A stretch of 64,000 nucleotides of DNA. It comes from Amycolatopsis viridis (GTDB lineage: Bacteria > Actinomycetota > Actinomycetes > Mycobacteriales > Pseudonocardiaceae). Under the pieces are notes generated by a model. The model searched no databases, was not told the DNA's origin, and was given only the letters and a program-made list of their open reading frames with translations. Every line of letters starts with the position of its first letter. Positions within the stretch are counted from its first letter, which is position 1. This document shows, piece after piece, positions 11,077-20,587 of the stretch. Location: assembly GCF_011758765.1 (NCBI RefSeq), contig NZ_JAANOU010000001.1:1488001-1552000 (forward strand), read 5' to 3'. The translations under genes were made by a program, and so were the position numbers.

Positions 11077-11696
11077 TCGACTACATCCGCGACGGGGCGG
11101 AGATCTACCGCCATTCGTTCGCCACGATCCGCGAGGAGGCCGACCTCGCGATCCTGCCGGAGGACCTGGAGCCGGTCGCGGTCCGCATGATCCACTCGTG
11201 CGGCATGGTCGACCTCGTCGACGACCTCGCCTACTCGCTCGACGTCGTCGAGTCGGCCCGGGCCGCGCTGCGCGACGGCGCGCCGGTGCTGTGCGACGCC
11301 CAGATGATCGCCAGCGGCGTGACCCGCCGCCGCCTGCCCGCGGCCAACGAGATCGTGTGCACGCTGTCGGACGAGCGGGTCCCCGCGCTGGCCGAGCGGA
11401 TGGGCACCACCCGCTCCGCGGCGGCGCTGGAGCTGTGGCGGGACGAGCTGGCCGGCTCGGTGGTGGCGATCGGCAACGCGCCGACCGCGTTGTTCCGGCT
11501 GCTGGAGATGCTCGACGAGGGCGCCGGGGTGCCGGCCGCGATCATCGGGGTGCCGGTCGGGTTCGTCGGTGCCGCCGAGTCCAAGGAAGAGCTGGTCAAG
11601 CGGGCACCCGCGCCGTACCTGGTGGTGCACGGACGGCGCGGCGGCAGCGCACTGGCCGTGTCGGCGATCAACGCTCTCGCGAGCGAGGCCGAATGA
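11073..11696 (+). CDS. cobH: Precorrin-8X methylmutase CobH
   Basis: A 207-aa CobH/CbiC enzyme that migrates the C11 methyl to C12, turning precorrin-8X into hydrogenobyrinate. The catalytic His lies in MIHSCGMVD, and [16 protein letters not shown] and [19 protein letters not shown] are family motifs for substrate binding. GTG start at 11073 overlaps cobG by 4 bp and the stop overlaps cobIJ by 4 bp, so cobG-cobH-cobIJ is a tightly coupled operon. Confidence 0.96.
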   Translation: MIDYIRDGAEIYRHSFATIREEADLAILPEDLEPVAVRMIHSCGMVDLVDDLAYSLDVVESARAALRDGAPVLCDAQMIASGVTRRRLPAANEIVCTLSDERVPALAERMGTTRSAAALELWRDELAGSVVAIGNAPTALFRLLEMLDEGAGVPAAIIGVPVGFVGAAESKEELVKRAPAPYLVVHGRRGGSALAVSAINALASEAE

Positions 11697-13183
11697 AGAC
11701 GGGCAAGTTGTGGGGCGTCGGGCTCGGCCCGGGCGACCCGGAGCTGATGACGGTCAAGGCCGCGCGGCTGATCGGCGAGGCCGGCGTGATCGCCTACCAC
11801 TGCGCGCGGCACGGGCGCAGCATCGCGCGGTCGGTCGCCGAACCGTACCTGCGCGCGGGGCAGATCGAGGAACGCCTGATGTACCCAGTCACCACCGAGG
11901 GCACCGACCACCCGGGCGGGTACGAGGGCGCCATCGCCGAGTTCTACGAGCTCAGCGCGAAGCGGCTCGCCGAGCACCTGGACGCCGGTCGGGACGTGGT
12001 GCTGCTGTGCGAGGGCGACCCGTTCTTCTTCGGCTCCTACATGTACATGCACGAGCGGCTCGCCGACCGGTACGAGGCCGAGGCGGTGCCCGGCGTGACC
12101 TCGGTGTCGGCCGCTTCGGCGGTGCTCGGCAAACCGCTGGTGCAGCGCGACGAGGTGCTGACGGTGCTGCCCGGCACGCTGCCCGCCCCGGAACTGGCCC
12201 GGCGGCTGGCGGACACCCAGGCCGCAGCGGTGATGAAGCTGGGCCGCACGTTCGGCTCGGTGCGCGAGGCGCTGGCCGAGTCGGGACGGCTGGACGAGGC
12301 GTACTACGTCGAGCGGGCCACCTGGTCCGGCCAGCGGGTCGAACCGTTCGCCGACGTCGATCCGGCGTCGGTGCCGTACTTCTCGCTGGCGCTGGTCCCG
12401 AGCCCGGCCGCCGCGTCCCGCACGGCTCCGGCGGCCGGGACCGCGGCGGCCGCTGCCGAGGGCGGCGAGGTGGTGGTCGTCGGGCTGGGTCCGGCCGGAC
12501 CGGAGTGGCTGACCCCCGAGGCGTCGGAGGCGCTGGCCGCGGCCGAGCACATCGTCGGGTACGGCCCGTACGTGGCGAAGGCGCCGCAGCGGGCCGGGCA
12601 GGTGCGGCACGCGTCGGGCAACCGCGTCGAGGCGGACCGGGCACGGCACGCACTGGAACTGGCCGCCGCCGGAGCCCGCGTGGCGGTGGTGTCCTCCGGT
12701 GATCCTGGAGTGTTCGCCATGGCCTCGGCGGTGCTGGAACAGGCGGCCGAACTGGCCGAACCGGTGCCGGTGCGGGTCGTTCCCGGCGTGACGGCCGCCT
12801 CCGCCGCGGCGGCCCGGGCCGGGGCGCCGCTGGGCCACGACTACTGCGTCCTGTCGCTGTCCGACCGGCTCAAGCCGTGGGAGGTCATCGAGCGGCGGCT
12901 GGACGCGGCCGGGGCCGCCGACCTCGTCGTGGCCATGTACAACCCGGCGTCGAAGACCCGCACCGAGCAGCTGGCGCGGGCCCGCGAGGTGCTGCTCCGG
13001 CACCGCGCCGGGGCCACACCGGTCGTGGTGGCGCGCGACGTCGGCGGCGCCGCGGAGTCGGTCACCGTGACCACGCTGGACGAGTTCGATCCCGGCACGG
13101 TCGACATGCGGTGCCTGGTGATCGTCGGGTCCTCACGCACGCGGGTGACCCACGGGCAGGTGTGGACGCCCCGGTCGTACTGA
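11693..13183 (+). CDS. cobIJ: CobIJ: precorrin-2 C20- / precorrin-3B C17-methyltransferase fusion
   Basis: A 496-aa fusion of two SAM-dependent tetrapyrrole methylases. The CobI half (about 1-240) has [16 protein letters not shown] and the SAM-loop [12 protein letters not shown]; the CobJ half (about 260-496) has [28 protein letters not shown] and [14 protein letters not shown]. An Ala/Ser/Pro linker joins them near 245-258. The same fusion is known in mycobacteria. CobI methylates C20; CobJ methylates C17 with ring contraction after CobG. Ends 41 bp before the oppositely oriented emb gene, with a strong hairpin between. Confidence 0.96.
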   Translation: MKTGKLWGVGLGPGDPELMTVKAARLIGEAGVIAYHCARHGRSIARSVAEPYLRAGQIEERLMYPVTTEGTDHPGGYEGAIAEFYELSAKRLAEHLDAGRDVVLLCEGDPFFFGSYMYMHERLADRYEAEAVPGVTSVSAASAVLGKPLVQRDEVLTVLPGTLPAPELARRLADTQAAAVMKLGRTFGSVREALAESGRLDEAYYVERATWSGQRVEPFADVDPASVPYFSLALVPSPAAASRTAPAAGTAAAAAEGGEVVVVGLGPAGPEWLTPEASEALAAAEHIVGYGPYVAKAPQRAGQVRHASGNRVEADRARHALELAAAGARVAVVSSGDPGVFAMASAVLEQAAELAEPVPVRVVPGVTAASAAAARAGAPLGHDYCVLSLSDRLKPWEVIERRLDAAGAADLVVAMYNPASKTRTEQLARAREVLLRHRAGATPVVVARDVGGAAESVTVTTLDEFDPGTVDMRCLVIVGSSRTRVTHGQVWTPRSY

Positions 13184-13187
13184 CCGC

Positions 13188-13221
13188 GGGCGGGCCCGTC
13201 CGTGGCCGGACGGGCCCGCCC
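13188..13221. terminator. Bidirectional hairpin between cobIJ and emb
   Basis: A perfect 15-bp inverted repeat, GGGCGGGCCCGTCCG at 13188-13202 paired with 13207-13221, with loop TGGC. It lies between two converging stop codons and can terminate both transcripts; no T-tract, as is common for actinobacterial terminators. Confidence 0.8.
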
Positions 13222-13224
13222 CGC

Positions 13225-16200
13225 TTAGCGGGTCGGGGTGGAGCCGGTCGGCTGGTGCGGGCCGGGGCCGAGGCTCTGCCAGCCCCACAGCGTCTGCGTC
13301 CCGTGCTCCACCTGCGGGGCGACCCCGTCGGTGTACGGCTCGATCTGCAGCAGCCGTCCCCAGGACCGGCCGGACGTGTCGCCCTTCAGGTAGCTCGGCA
13401 CCTCCGGTTCGTCGGCCAGTTCCTGGAGCCACCCGTTCGGGCCGCCGCCGTATTCGTCCGCCACCCCGGCCTCACCCGCGAGGTCGCCCGCCGTGATCCG
13501 GTACGCCGGGACCTGCGAGATGCCGTCGTGCGAGGCGACCGGGTTCATGCACGGGTAGACGAACGCCGCGGGCCAGTCCATGTACACCGGGGCGCTGCCG
13601 ATGCGCTGGGTCAGTGTGGTGAACGTCGGCACGCGCGGGGCGCTCACCGCGACCCACCCGTCGGTCGTGATGTCGTCGTCCTTGGCCACCACGCGCACCC
13701 GGTTCACGTCCGGCGGCAGATCGCCGATGTCGACCCGCCCGTCCGCCCACCTGGGGTTGGCCGTTGTGGCGCCGGTGCCCACGTTCGGGGCCAGCACGGT
13801 GACCGACCGGACCACCTCGACCCCGGCCGGGGTGTTCCGGCCGAACTCCAGTTCGACGCTCGTCGCCTTGGCGCTCGGCGCCGCGGCCGCGATCGTCACC
13901 TGAGCACCGGCGTGCTGCTCCGGCAGCGCGTACCAGTCGGTGCGCAGGCGTCCGGTCGCCGAAGTCTCGTGGTAGCTGCTCCACATCGGCACGGTCGCGG
14001 TGGTGAAGCCGTGCGGCGGGCTGTTCAGCGGGTCGCCGTCGGCGGTGCTCTCGGTGTGGAAACCGGCCGAGGTCTTGTCGTTGCCGGTGTCCTCCGGCCG
14101 GGGCAGCGCGGTGTTCTGCGCCGGGGGTGCCGCCGCCGGCACGGTCGGCGAGCTGACCGGCTTGAGCATGCTCGACACCGGGTCCTGCTCCACCATCACG
14201 TGGTCGGACAGGTTGCAGCTCTTGCCGAACAGGTGGTCCACGTTCGCCGCGGCGAGGCTGTAGCTGCCCGTGGACAGCTGCTTCTGGATCGACTTCGCCA
14301 TGCTGGCGACCTCGAACACCACGACCGCGCCGCACACCACGACCAGCGACGCCGCGCCGAGCCGCAGCGCGCGGCCGCGACGCTCCCGCACCGGTGGCGG
14401 CGCAGCCGGCCGCTGCATGCGCACGTTCTCGACGAACGCGAACACCGCTGCCACCGCGGCGCCCGCGAGCAGCACGGTGGACAGGTCCCAGCCCTTGAGC
14501 GACGGCGGCTTGTCCCACCACGGGACACCCAGGCTGGACACGAACCAGTAGGCGTTCGGGCCGGTCGCCGCGAGCGCGGCCACCACCAGCAGCCCGGCGG
14601 TGAACGCCGCCCGGTTGCGCCGCGACCGCAGCACCGTCGAACCGGTCGCCAGCGCGGTCAGCGCCGCCATCGCCGCGCCCACACCGGCGAACGCGCCGAA
14701 GTGGTGCGTCCACTTGGTCGGGGTCAGGGCCAGCAGGAGGAAGAACAGCGCCACCGTGCCGATCAGCCGGCGGGCCGGGCCGAGTGCCGCGCCCTGGATG
14801 CGGCCGCGGCGCAGCAGCACCACCAGGCAGGTGCCGGTGCACAGGATCAGCAGCAGCACCGGGAACCGGCGGGACATGGCGCCGTCCGCGTTGTTTTCGA
14901 ACAGCAGCTCGTACCGCGCCAGCTCCTCGTACCACGACTTGTTCGGGCCGACCGTGCCGCGCAACCGGGTCGCCTCCATCACGGTGGCGAAGGTCTGGTC
15001 GACGAACACGACGATCAGCACGATGAACCCGGCCGCCGCGATCGGCGCGAGCACCGCCAGCCACCCGGACTCGCGGGCGCGGCTGCGCAGCAGGTGGAAC
15101 AGCGGTTTCGCGGCGACCAGGAACGGCGCCACCGCGATCAGTGCCGTCGGAGTCGCGGCCAGCGCGAACGCGGCGCCGATCAGGCCCAGGCACAGCGGCA
15201 GCAGGCGCCGCGTGACCAGCGCCCGCTCCACCGCGCACAGCGCGATCAGCGAGCCGAACGCGGCCCACGGCTCGGGCCGGACACCGTTGTTGAACGGCAG
15301 CCACCACACCAGGAACACCACGGCCGCGGCCCAGCCCGCCGCCGGGCTGAGCCGGACCTCCTTGCCCAGCCGCGGCAGCACCTCACGGCTGATCAGCAGC
15401 CAGCTCAGCACGCCCAGCAGGAACGACGGCAGCCGGATCCACGGCGGCACCGTGGACACCACGGCCATCAGCTCGTAGATGTGGTCGTTCCACCCGAACG
15501 GGGCCTCCGCGACGCCGAACCACCGGTGGTAGTTGGTCAGGTAGCCGACCTGGCCGGCGACCCGCGCCATGGTCATGATGTAGCCGTCGTCCGCGGTCAC
15601 CGGCCCGACGAACACCCACGCGCTGAGCACGCCGAACACCAGGACGTCCCGTTTGGTGAGCTTCCACCAGCCGATCGGCGCCCAGCGCGGCGCCCGCCGC
15701 GCGCTGCCCGAATCCAGCCGGTTGACCGCGATCAGGCAGCCGATCAGCGACAGCACGCCGAACACGCCGATGCCGACCTTCAGCCCGGTCGGCGAGGACT
15801 GGTAGCGGGTGTCCGGGGTGATGCCGACGGACAGGCCGCCGATCGGGTCCCGCGCGGAGGAGATGTCGGTGTAGATGCCCAGCACCCGTGGCCGCACGTC
15901 GCCGCCCGAGTCGTAGACCGGCGTGCCGGCCACCGTCAGCGTGGTGTGCGTCGCGCTCGAGCGCAGGTGGACGTCGCAGCCGGAGCCCGGCAGCGGCTGG
16001 CGCGCGACCTGCTGTCCGCGGCTGGTGGCGCTGAGCACGTTGTCGTCGACGGTCAGCTGCATGCCGACGCCGTCGCCCACGCGGGCCTGCGGCACGGTGG
16101 AGAACAGCAGCGCCGCGCCGGCGGCGCGGGCGTCGACCGATTTGATCGTCGCGCACGGCAGGTCGACCTGCATGTCCTGCGCCCAGTAGCCGACGAGCGG

Positions 16201-16440
16201 GGCGTTGACCGGGCGGGTGTCGCTGCCGGCGGGCCACACGATCTTCGCCGTGTCCTGGATGGTCGGCAGCAACGGGAAAGCGATCGCGCAGGCGGCGGCG
16301 AACACGCCCAGCACGATGGCGAGCAGCCGCCACAAGAACGTGTGCGGCCGCGCCGGTGGGGTGCTCTCCGCCGTGCCCGGCTGATCCGGGCCGGTCACCT
16401 CATCCGGTGCGGCAGTAGGTGTCCTGCTGACCATCCACAT
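13225..16440 (-). CDS. Arabinosyltransferase, EmbA/B/C family
   Basis: A 1,071-aa GT-C glycosyltransferase of the mycobacterial EmbA/B/C type, the usual length, acting at the outer membrane face to add arabinose from decaprenyl-phospho-arabinose to arabinogalactan. An N-terminal anchor (about 33-55) precedes a periplasmic domain, then many membrane helices, the acidic GT-C motif TADDGYIMTMAR (about 280), and a soluble C-terminal carbohydrate-binding domain. Only one emb copy is here, so A/B/C assignment is not justified. ATG 16440 lies seven bases after TAACGT (16453-16448), fitting a leaderless start; in-frame ATGs at 16464 and 16434 are alternatives. It sits within the cob locus without apparent functional link. 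Confidence 0.93.
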   Translation of the reverse strand: MWMVSRTPTAAPDEVTGPDQPGTAESTPPARPHTFLWRLLAIVLGVFAAACAIAFPLLPTIQDTAKIVWPAGSDTRPVNAPLVGYWAQDMQVDLPCATIKSVDARAAGAALLFSTVPQARVGDGVGMQLTVDDNVLSATSRGQQVARQPLPGSGCDVHLRSSATHTTLTVAGTPVYDSGGDVRPRVLGIYTDISSARDPIGGLSVGITPDTRYQSSPTGLKVGIGVFGVLSLIGCLIAVNRLDSGSARRAPRWAPIGWWKLTKRDVLVFGVLSAWVFVGPVTADDGYIMTMARVAGQVGYLTNYHRWFGVAEAPFGWNDHIYELMAVVSTVPPWIRLPSFLLGVLSWLLISREVLPRLGKEVRLSPAAGWAAAVVFLVWWLPFNNGVRPEPWAAFGSLIALCAVERALVTRRLLPLCLGLIGAAFALAATPTALIAVAPFLVAAKPLFHLLRSRARESGWLAVLAPIAAAGFIVLIVVFVDQTFATVMEATRLRGTVGPNKSWYEELARYELLFENNADGAMSRRFPVLLLILCTGTCLVVLLRRGRIQGAALGPARRLIGTVALFFLLLALTPTKWTHHFGAFAGVGAAMAALTALATGSTVLRSRRNRAAFTAGLLVVAALAATGPNAYWFVSSLGVPWWDKPPSLKGWDLSTVLLAGAAVAAVFAFVENVRMQRPAAPPPVRERRGRALRLGAASLVVVCGAVVVFEVASMAKSIQKQLSTGSYSLAAANVDHLFGKSCNLSDHVMVEQDPVSSMLKPVSSPTVPAAAPPAQNTALPRPEDTGNDKTSAGFHTESTADGDPLNSPPHGFTTATVPMWSSYHETSATGRLRTDWYALPEQHAGAQVTIAAAAPSAKATSVELEFGRNTPAGVEVVRSVTVLAPNVGTGATTANPRWADGRVDIGDLPPDVNRVRVVAKDDDITTDGWVAVSAPRVPTFTTLTQRIGSAPVYMDWPAAFVYPCMNPVASHDGISQVPAYRITAGDLAGEAGVADEYGGGPNGWLQELADEPEVPSYLKGDTSGRSWGRLLQIEPYTDGVAPQVEHGTQTLWGWQSLGPGPHQPTGSTPTR

Positions 16441-16447
16441 TGGGAGA

Positions 16448-16453
16448 ACGTTA
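16448..16453 (-). promoter_or_regulatory. -10 box of emb (leaderless promoter)
   Basis: TAACGT read on the minus strand, seven bases before ATG 16440, matches TANNNT-N6/7-start. Further upstream a hairpin CGGACCG-TTCG-CGGTCCG (16496-16513) and a smaller one at 16471-16483 lie between cobK and emb; they could end a cobK transcript. Confidence 0.5.
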
Positions 16454-16656
16454 GCGCGGCGCATCGTCGTGCCCGCTTCGGGCCGGGACGTGTGCCGGAC
16501 CGTTCGCGGTCCGCCGCTGCGGACAGGATGCTCTCGATCCTGATCGGGTGAACGTGCCTCGCGTCCGGGTGTTGTCCAGGCGCGCCGCATCCCACGGCTG
16601 GGTGACCCGCGCTCGGGGCGGAGTACGTGGCTCCGAGGACCCGGAGCACTCTTCGG

Positions 16657-17415
16657 TCACGTCCCCAGGATCGCCGACACCCAATCCAGCGCGGCAGCCA
16701 CGTCGGCGACGGTCGGCGCGGGCGGTCCGGGCGGTCGAGGCGGGCGCCGCACGACCACCACCGGTACCCCCTCCTGCCGGGCCGCGACCAGCTTCGCGGT
16801 GGTCATCGCGCCGCCGCTGTCCTTGGTCACCAGCACGTCGATGCGGTGCTCACGCAGCAACGCGGTCTCGCCCTCGACCGTGTAGGGGCCGCGGTCGAGG
16901 AGGACCTCCAGCCGCGGCGGCAGCGGCGGCTCCGGCGGGTCGACGCAGCGGGCCAGGAAGTGCGGCCGGGTGCAGCGGGCGAAGGCGGCCAGGCCCTGGC
17001 GGCCGCTGGTGAGGAAGATCCGGTCGCCGAGCCGCTCGACGAGGGTGGCGGCCTCCTCGAGCGTGTCCACCCAGTGCCAGTCGTCGCCAGGGCCCTGCCG
17101 CCAGCCGGGACGTTGCAGCCGCAGCAGCGGGACCCGCGCCCGGGCCGCCGCGGTCACGGCGGACGCGCCGATGCGCTCGGCGAACGGGTGCGTGGCGTCC
17201 ACCACCGCGGCGGTGCCGTGCTCGGTCAGCCAGCGCGCGAGACCGTCCGGACCGCCGAAACCACCGACGCGGACCGCGCCGGCCGGCAGGCGCGGGCTGG
17301 CGACCCGTCCGGCGAGCGACGAGGTGACCGCGACGCCGCGGGAGACCAGCCCCGCGGCCAGCGCACGGGCCTCACCGGTGCCGCCCAGCACGAGTACTTT
17401 TGTCACGCGAGCCAT
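16657..17415 (-). CDS. cobK: Precorrin-6A reductase CobK
   Basis: A 252-aa CobK/CbiJ NAD(P)H-dependent reductase. N-terminal KVLVLGGTGEARALA is the Rossmann-type motif; VVDATHPFAERIG and LVTKDSGGAMTTAKL are characteristic substrate-site segments. It reduces precorrin-6A to 6B (dihydro). ATG 17415 has AGGAGG four bases upstream (17424-17419); GTG 17406 is a possible second start. It is divergent from cbiD with only 11 bases between the two start codons. Confidence 0.94.
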   Translation of the reverse strand: MARVTKVLVLGGTGEARALAAGLVSRGVAVTSSLAGRVASPRLPAGAVRVGGFGGPDGLARWLTEHGTAAVVDATHPFAERIGASAVTAAARARVPLLRLQRPGWRQGPGDDWHWVDTLEEAATLVERLGDRIFLTSGRQGLAAFARCTRPHFLARCVDPPEPPLPPRLEVLLDRGPYTVEGETALLREHRIDVLVTKDSGGAMTTAKLVAARQEGVPVVVVRRPPRPPGPPAPTVADVAAALDWVSAILGT

Positions 17416-17426
17416 ACTGCCTCCTG

Positions 17427-18476
17427 ATGAGGTACGGGTGGACCACTGGAGCGTGTGCGACCGCGGCCACCACGGCCGCGTACACCGCCCTGCTCACCGG
17501 CGAGTTCCCCGACCCGGTCGAGGTCTGGCTGCCGCAGGGACGGCGCCCGGCGTTCGCGCTGGCCACCGAGCGGCTGGACGCGGAGTCGGCCACCGCCGGG
17601 GTGATCAAGGACGCGGGCGACGACCCGGACGTGACCCACGGCGCGCTGATCCTGTCCACGGTCCGCCGCGGGCAGCCGGGGAGCGGGGTGACGTTCCGGG
17701 CGGGTGCGGGCGTCGGCACGGTGACGCTGCCGGGACTACCGCTGGCAGTGGGGGAGCCGGCGATCAACCCGGTGCCGCGCCGGCTGATGACCGAGGCGGT
17801 GCGGCGGGTCGCCGCGGCGCACCGCGACCCCGGGGACGTGGTGGTCGAGATCTCCGTGCCGGAGGGCGAGGAGCTGGCGCGGCGGACGTGGAACCCGCGG
17901 CTGGGTATCGTCGGCGGCCTGTCGATCCTCGGCACCACCGGGGTGGTGGTGCCGTACTCGTGCTCGGCGTGGATCGACAGCATCCGGCGTGGCGTGGACG
18001 TGGCACGGGCACTGGGGCACCAGCACCTGGCGGGCGCGACCGGCAGCACCTCGGAGCGGGTGGTGGCGCAGCGGTACAGCCTGCCCGAAACGGCGCTGCT
18101 CGACATGGGCGACTTCGCCGGCGCGGTGCTGAAGTACGTCAAGCGGCACCCGGTGCCGCGGCTGACCATCGCCGGCGGGTTCGCGAAGATGTCCAAGCTC
18201 GCGGCCGGGCACCTGGACCTGCACTCGAAACGGTCGCAGGTGGACCTGGAGCTGCTGGCCGGGCTCGCGCCGGAACCCCTGGCCGCGCGGATCCGGGCGG
18301 CGAACACGGCGTTGCACGCGTTGCAGCTGTCCCAGGCGGAGGGGTTCCCGATCGGGGATCTCGTCGCCGCACGGGCCCGCGAATTCGCGGCCTCGGTCCT
18401 GGCCCCGGCGCCGGTCGAGGTGGACGTCCTGGTGATCGACCGCGCCGGGACGGTGGTCGGGGTCAGCGGGGCCTGA
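17427..18476 (+). CDS. cbiD: Cobalt-precorrin-5B (C1)-methyltransferase CbiD
   Basis: A 349-aa CbiD protein: opening RYGWTTGACATAATTAAY (the family TTG-CA-A motif), LGIVGGLSILGTTG and FAKMSKLAAGHLDLHSKRS. CbiD is the C1-methyltransferase of the anaerobic (early-cobalt) pathway, whereas this locus also has CobG of the aerobic route. No CobF or CbiG is in the window. ATG 17427 has no Shine-Dalgarno; a near-consensus TACTGC six bases upstream suggests a leaderless transcript, and TTG 17400 is a less likely start. The 3' end overlaps the convergent cobM by 14 bp. Confidence 0.94.
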   Translation: MRYGWTTGACATAATTAAYTALLTGEFPDPVEVWLPQGRRPAFALATERLDAESATAGVIKDAGDDPDVTHGALILSTVRRGQPGSGVTFRAGAGVGTVTLPGLPLAVGEPAINPVPRRLMTEAVRRVAAAHRDPGDVVVEISVPEGEELARRTWNPRLGIVGGLSILGTTGVVVPYSCSAWIDSIRRGVDVARALGHQHLAGATGSTSERVVAQRYSLPETALLDMGDFAGAVLKYVKRHPVPRLTIAGGFAKMSKLAAGHLDLHSKRSQVDLELLAGLAPEPLAARIRAANTALHALQLSQAEGFPIGDLVAARAREFAASVLAPAPVEVDVLVIDRAGTVVGVSGA

Positions 18477-19224
18477 TCTTCTCCGCCCGGTCCCGAGCCG
18501 CCGAGTACAGGTAGCTGTCCGGGAAGCCGCTCGCCGCCAGGACCCGGCCGACGAAGATCACCGCGGCCGAGCCGATCCCCGCCGCGCGCACTTCCGGCGC
18601 GATGCCCGACAGCGTGCCGCGCAGGATGCGCTGCCCCGGCTGGCTCGCGCGGTGCACCACGGCCACCGGGCAGTCGCCGCCGTAGTGCGGCAGCAGCTCC
18701 GACACGACCTGCTCGATGCGGTTGATCGCCAGGTGCACTGCCAGCGTCGTGCCGCTCGCGGCGAACGTGGCCAGCGTTTCGCCCGGTGGCATGGCGGTCG
18801 AGCGCGCCTGAACCCGCGTGATGACCAGGCTCTGCCCGATCGCCGGCACCGTCAGCTCCCGTCCCAGCTCGGCGGCCGCCGCGGCGAACGCGGGCACCCC
18901 CGGCACCACCTCGTACCGCACACCGGCCGCGTCCAGCCGGCGCATCTGCTCGGCGACCGCGCTGTAGATCGACGGGTCGCCGGAACACAGCCGTGCCACG
19001 TCGTGCCCGGCCCGGTCGGCCGCGACCAGCTCGCCGGTGATCTGGTCCAGCGACAGGTCCGCCGTGTCGATGCGGCGCGCCTCGGCCGGGCAGTGCGCGA
19101 GCAGGTCGGGCGGGGTCAGGCTGCCGGGGTAGAGGCACACGCCGCAGCGCGCCAGCAGATCACGCCCGCGCACGGTGATCAGGTCCGCCGCGCCGGGGCC
19201 GGCGCCGATGAAGAACACGGTCAT
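18463..19224 (-). CDS. cobM: Precorrin-4 C11-methyltransferase CobM
   Basis: A 253-aa class III tetrapyrrole methylase with VFFIGAGPGAADLITVRG at the N-terminus and RLCSGDPSIYSAVAEQM as the SAM-loop; LYPGSLTP and QSLVITRVQARSTAMP are typical of CobM/CbiF. It methylates precorrin-4 at C11. ATG 19224 overlaps the cobL stop by 4 bp (ATGA), so cobL-cobM is coupled; the C-terminus overlaps the cbiD 3' end tail to tail. Confidence 0.95.
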   Translation of the reverse strand: MTVFFIGAGPGAADLITVRGRDLLARCGVCLYPGSLTPPDLLAHCPAEARRIDTADLSLDQITGELVAADRAGHDVARLCSGDPSIYSAVAEQMRRLDAAGVRYEVVPGVPAFAAAAAELGRELTVPAIGQSLVITRVQARSTAMPPGETLATFAASGTTLAVHLAINRIEQVVSELLPHYGGDCPVAVVHRASQPGQRILRGTLSGIAPEVRAAGIGSAAVIFVGRVLAASGFPDSYLYSAARDRAEKIRPR

Positions 19225-20405
19225 TTCACGAAACTCCATTGCGTGACGGTCCGGGCCGGCGTCCAGCCGGTGAATCCTCCGAGCGGCGCGGCGTGCTCGA
19301 CCGCGATGCGCACGAGCTCCCCGCCGTGCTCCCGGTAGGCGCGGGCCAGCGCCTGCTCCGATTCGAGCGTGACCGCGTGCGCGACCAGCCGCCCGCCCGG
19401 CCGCAGCGCCTCGCGGCAGGCGTCCAGCGACGCGAGACCGCCGCCGACGAACACCGCGTCCGGGTCGGGCAGGTCCGTCAGCACCCCGGGCGCCGTACCA
19501 GTCACCACCCGCAACTCGGGCACCCCCAGCCGGTCCGCGTTGCGCCGGATCCGCGCCGCGCGTGACTCGTTGCGCTCCACCGCGACCGCGCGGTTGGCCG
19601 GGTGCGCCCGGGACCACTCGATCCCGACGCTCCCCGCACCCGCGCCCACGTCCCACAGCAGCTCACCGGCCACCGGTGCCAGCCGGGCCAGCGCGGACGC
19701 CCGCAGGTCCCGCTTGGTGATCTGCCCGTCGTGTTCGAAGGCGTCGTCCGGCAGGCCGGGCAGCGTCGGCAGGGTCGGCAGGGCCGGTCCCGCGCACTCG
19801 ATCGCGACGACGTTCAGCGCGTCCCCCGGCGGATGCGGCCAGTCCCGCGCCCGGCCGTCGGTGCGCCGCTCGGCCGGGCCGCCGAGCTGTTCCAGGACCG
19901 TGAGCTTGCTCTCGCCGAAGCCGCGCTGGGTCAGCACCGAGGCCAGCTGCGCGGGCGTCGCACCGTCGGAGCTGAGCACCACCAGCCGCGCGCCCGGCGC
20001 GAGCGCCCGGCTCACCCGGTGCACGCTGCGCCCGACGACGCTGACCACCTCGGTCTCTTCCGCGGACCAGCCCATGCGCGCCCGGGCCAGCGCGACCGAC
20101 GACACCGCGGGCACGATCCGCACGTGCTCCGCGCCGAACCGCCTGACCAGCGTCGTCCCGATGCCGGACAGCATCGGGTCGCCGCTGGCGAGCACGCAGA
20201 TCCGGCGCCCGCGGTGGGCGGCGAACAGACCGTCCAGCGCGGGCAGCAACGGGCTTGGCCAGGGCACCTTCTCGACGTCCGCGGGCACGAGGCCGAGCTG
20301 GCGGTGCCCGCCGAAGACCACCTCGGCGGCCCGGATCTCCGCGCGCGCGGACTCGGCCAGCCCGGCCCACCCGTCGGCCGGGACACCCACAACGACGATC
20401 CTCAC
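19221..20405 (-). CDS. cobL: Precorrin-6Y C5,15-methyltransferase (decarboxylating) CobL
   Basis: A 394-aa two-domain enzyme: CbiE-like tetrapyrrole methylase (about 1-205; VLASGDPMLSGIGTTL) fused to a CbiT-like Rossmann methyltransferase (about 215-394; LLWDVGAGAGSVGIEWSR, AVFVGGGLASLDACREAL). It methylates C5 and C15 and decarboxylates the C12 acetate. A Thr-Leu-Pro repeat forms the linker. GTG 20405 (VRIVVVGVPADG) lies seven bases after TACCGT (20418-20413), fitting a leaderless start; the longer open frame to 20480 runs into the riboswitch region and is rejected. Confidence 0.94.
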   Translation of the reverse strand: MRIVVVGVPADGWAGLAESARAEIRAAEVVFGGHRQLGLVPADVEKVPWPSPLLPALDGLFAAHRGRRICVLASGDPMLSGIGTTLVRRFGAEHVRIVPAVSSVALARARMGWSAEETEVVSVVGRSVHRVSRALAPGARLVVLSSDGATPAQLASVLTQRGFGESKLTVLEQLGGPAERRTDGRARDWPHPPGDALNVVAIECAGPALPTLPTLPGLPDDAFEHDGQITKRDLRASALARLAPVAGELLWDVGAGAGSVGIEWSRAHPANRAVAVERNESRAARIRRNADRLGVPELRVVTGTAPGVLTDLPDPDAVFVGGGLASLDACREALRPGGRLVAHAVTLESEQALARAYREHGGELVRIAVEHAAPLGGFTGWTPARTVTQWSFVK

Positions 20406-20412
20406 GGGGCTG

Positions 20413-20418
20413 ACGGTA
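20413..20418 (-). promoter_or_regulatory. -10 box of cobL
   Basis: TACCGT on the minus strand followed by seven bases and GTG 20405. It shares the short 20406-20430 interval with the rightward promoter that must start the riboswitch RNA, so the two promoters overlap head to head. Confidence 0.45.
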
Positions 20419-20424
20419 TGCGAT

Positions 20425-20535
20425 GATCCGGGGGACGGTCGCGCGAGGAACCCGGTGTGAATCCGGGGCGGTCCCGCCACTGTGACCGGCCCGCGGGCCG
20501 GGAGCCAGAGCTTCGACGGCCGTTACGTGCCCGGC
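20425..20535 (+). ncRNA. Cobalamin riboswitch (AdoCbl-type leader)
   Basis: The conserved core is plain: GAGGAACCCGGTGTGAATCC (20444-20463), the B12 box GCCACTGTGACC (20476-20487) and the closing GGGAGCCAGAGC (20500-20511). After the core comes a GCGGG...CCCGC hairpin (about 20551-20567) just before the Shine-Dalgarno AAGGAG (20577-20582), the likely expression platform that hides the ribosome site when cobalamin binds. It controls the chelatase-cobO-cobB-cobC operon; the other cob operons in the window show no such element. Confidence 0.92.
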
Positions 20536-20587
20536 ACGTGCCCTGTTCAGGCGGGCGAGGACACCCGCGCGTGGCGAAGGAGTTCGC

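Noticed and set aside
12877-16551. Very long open frame antisense to emb and cobIJ (over 1,200 codons)
   Set aside because: It is Arg/His/Gln/Asp-rich low-complexity translation opposite a well-conserved gene, the usual GC-rich shadow frame; no family match.
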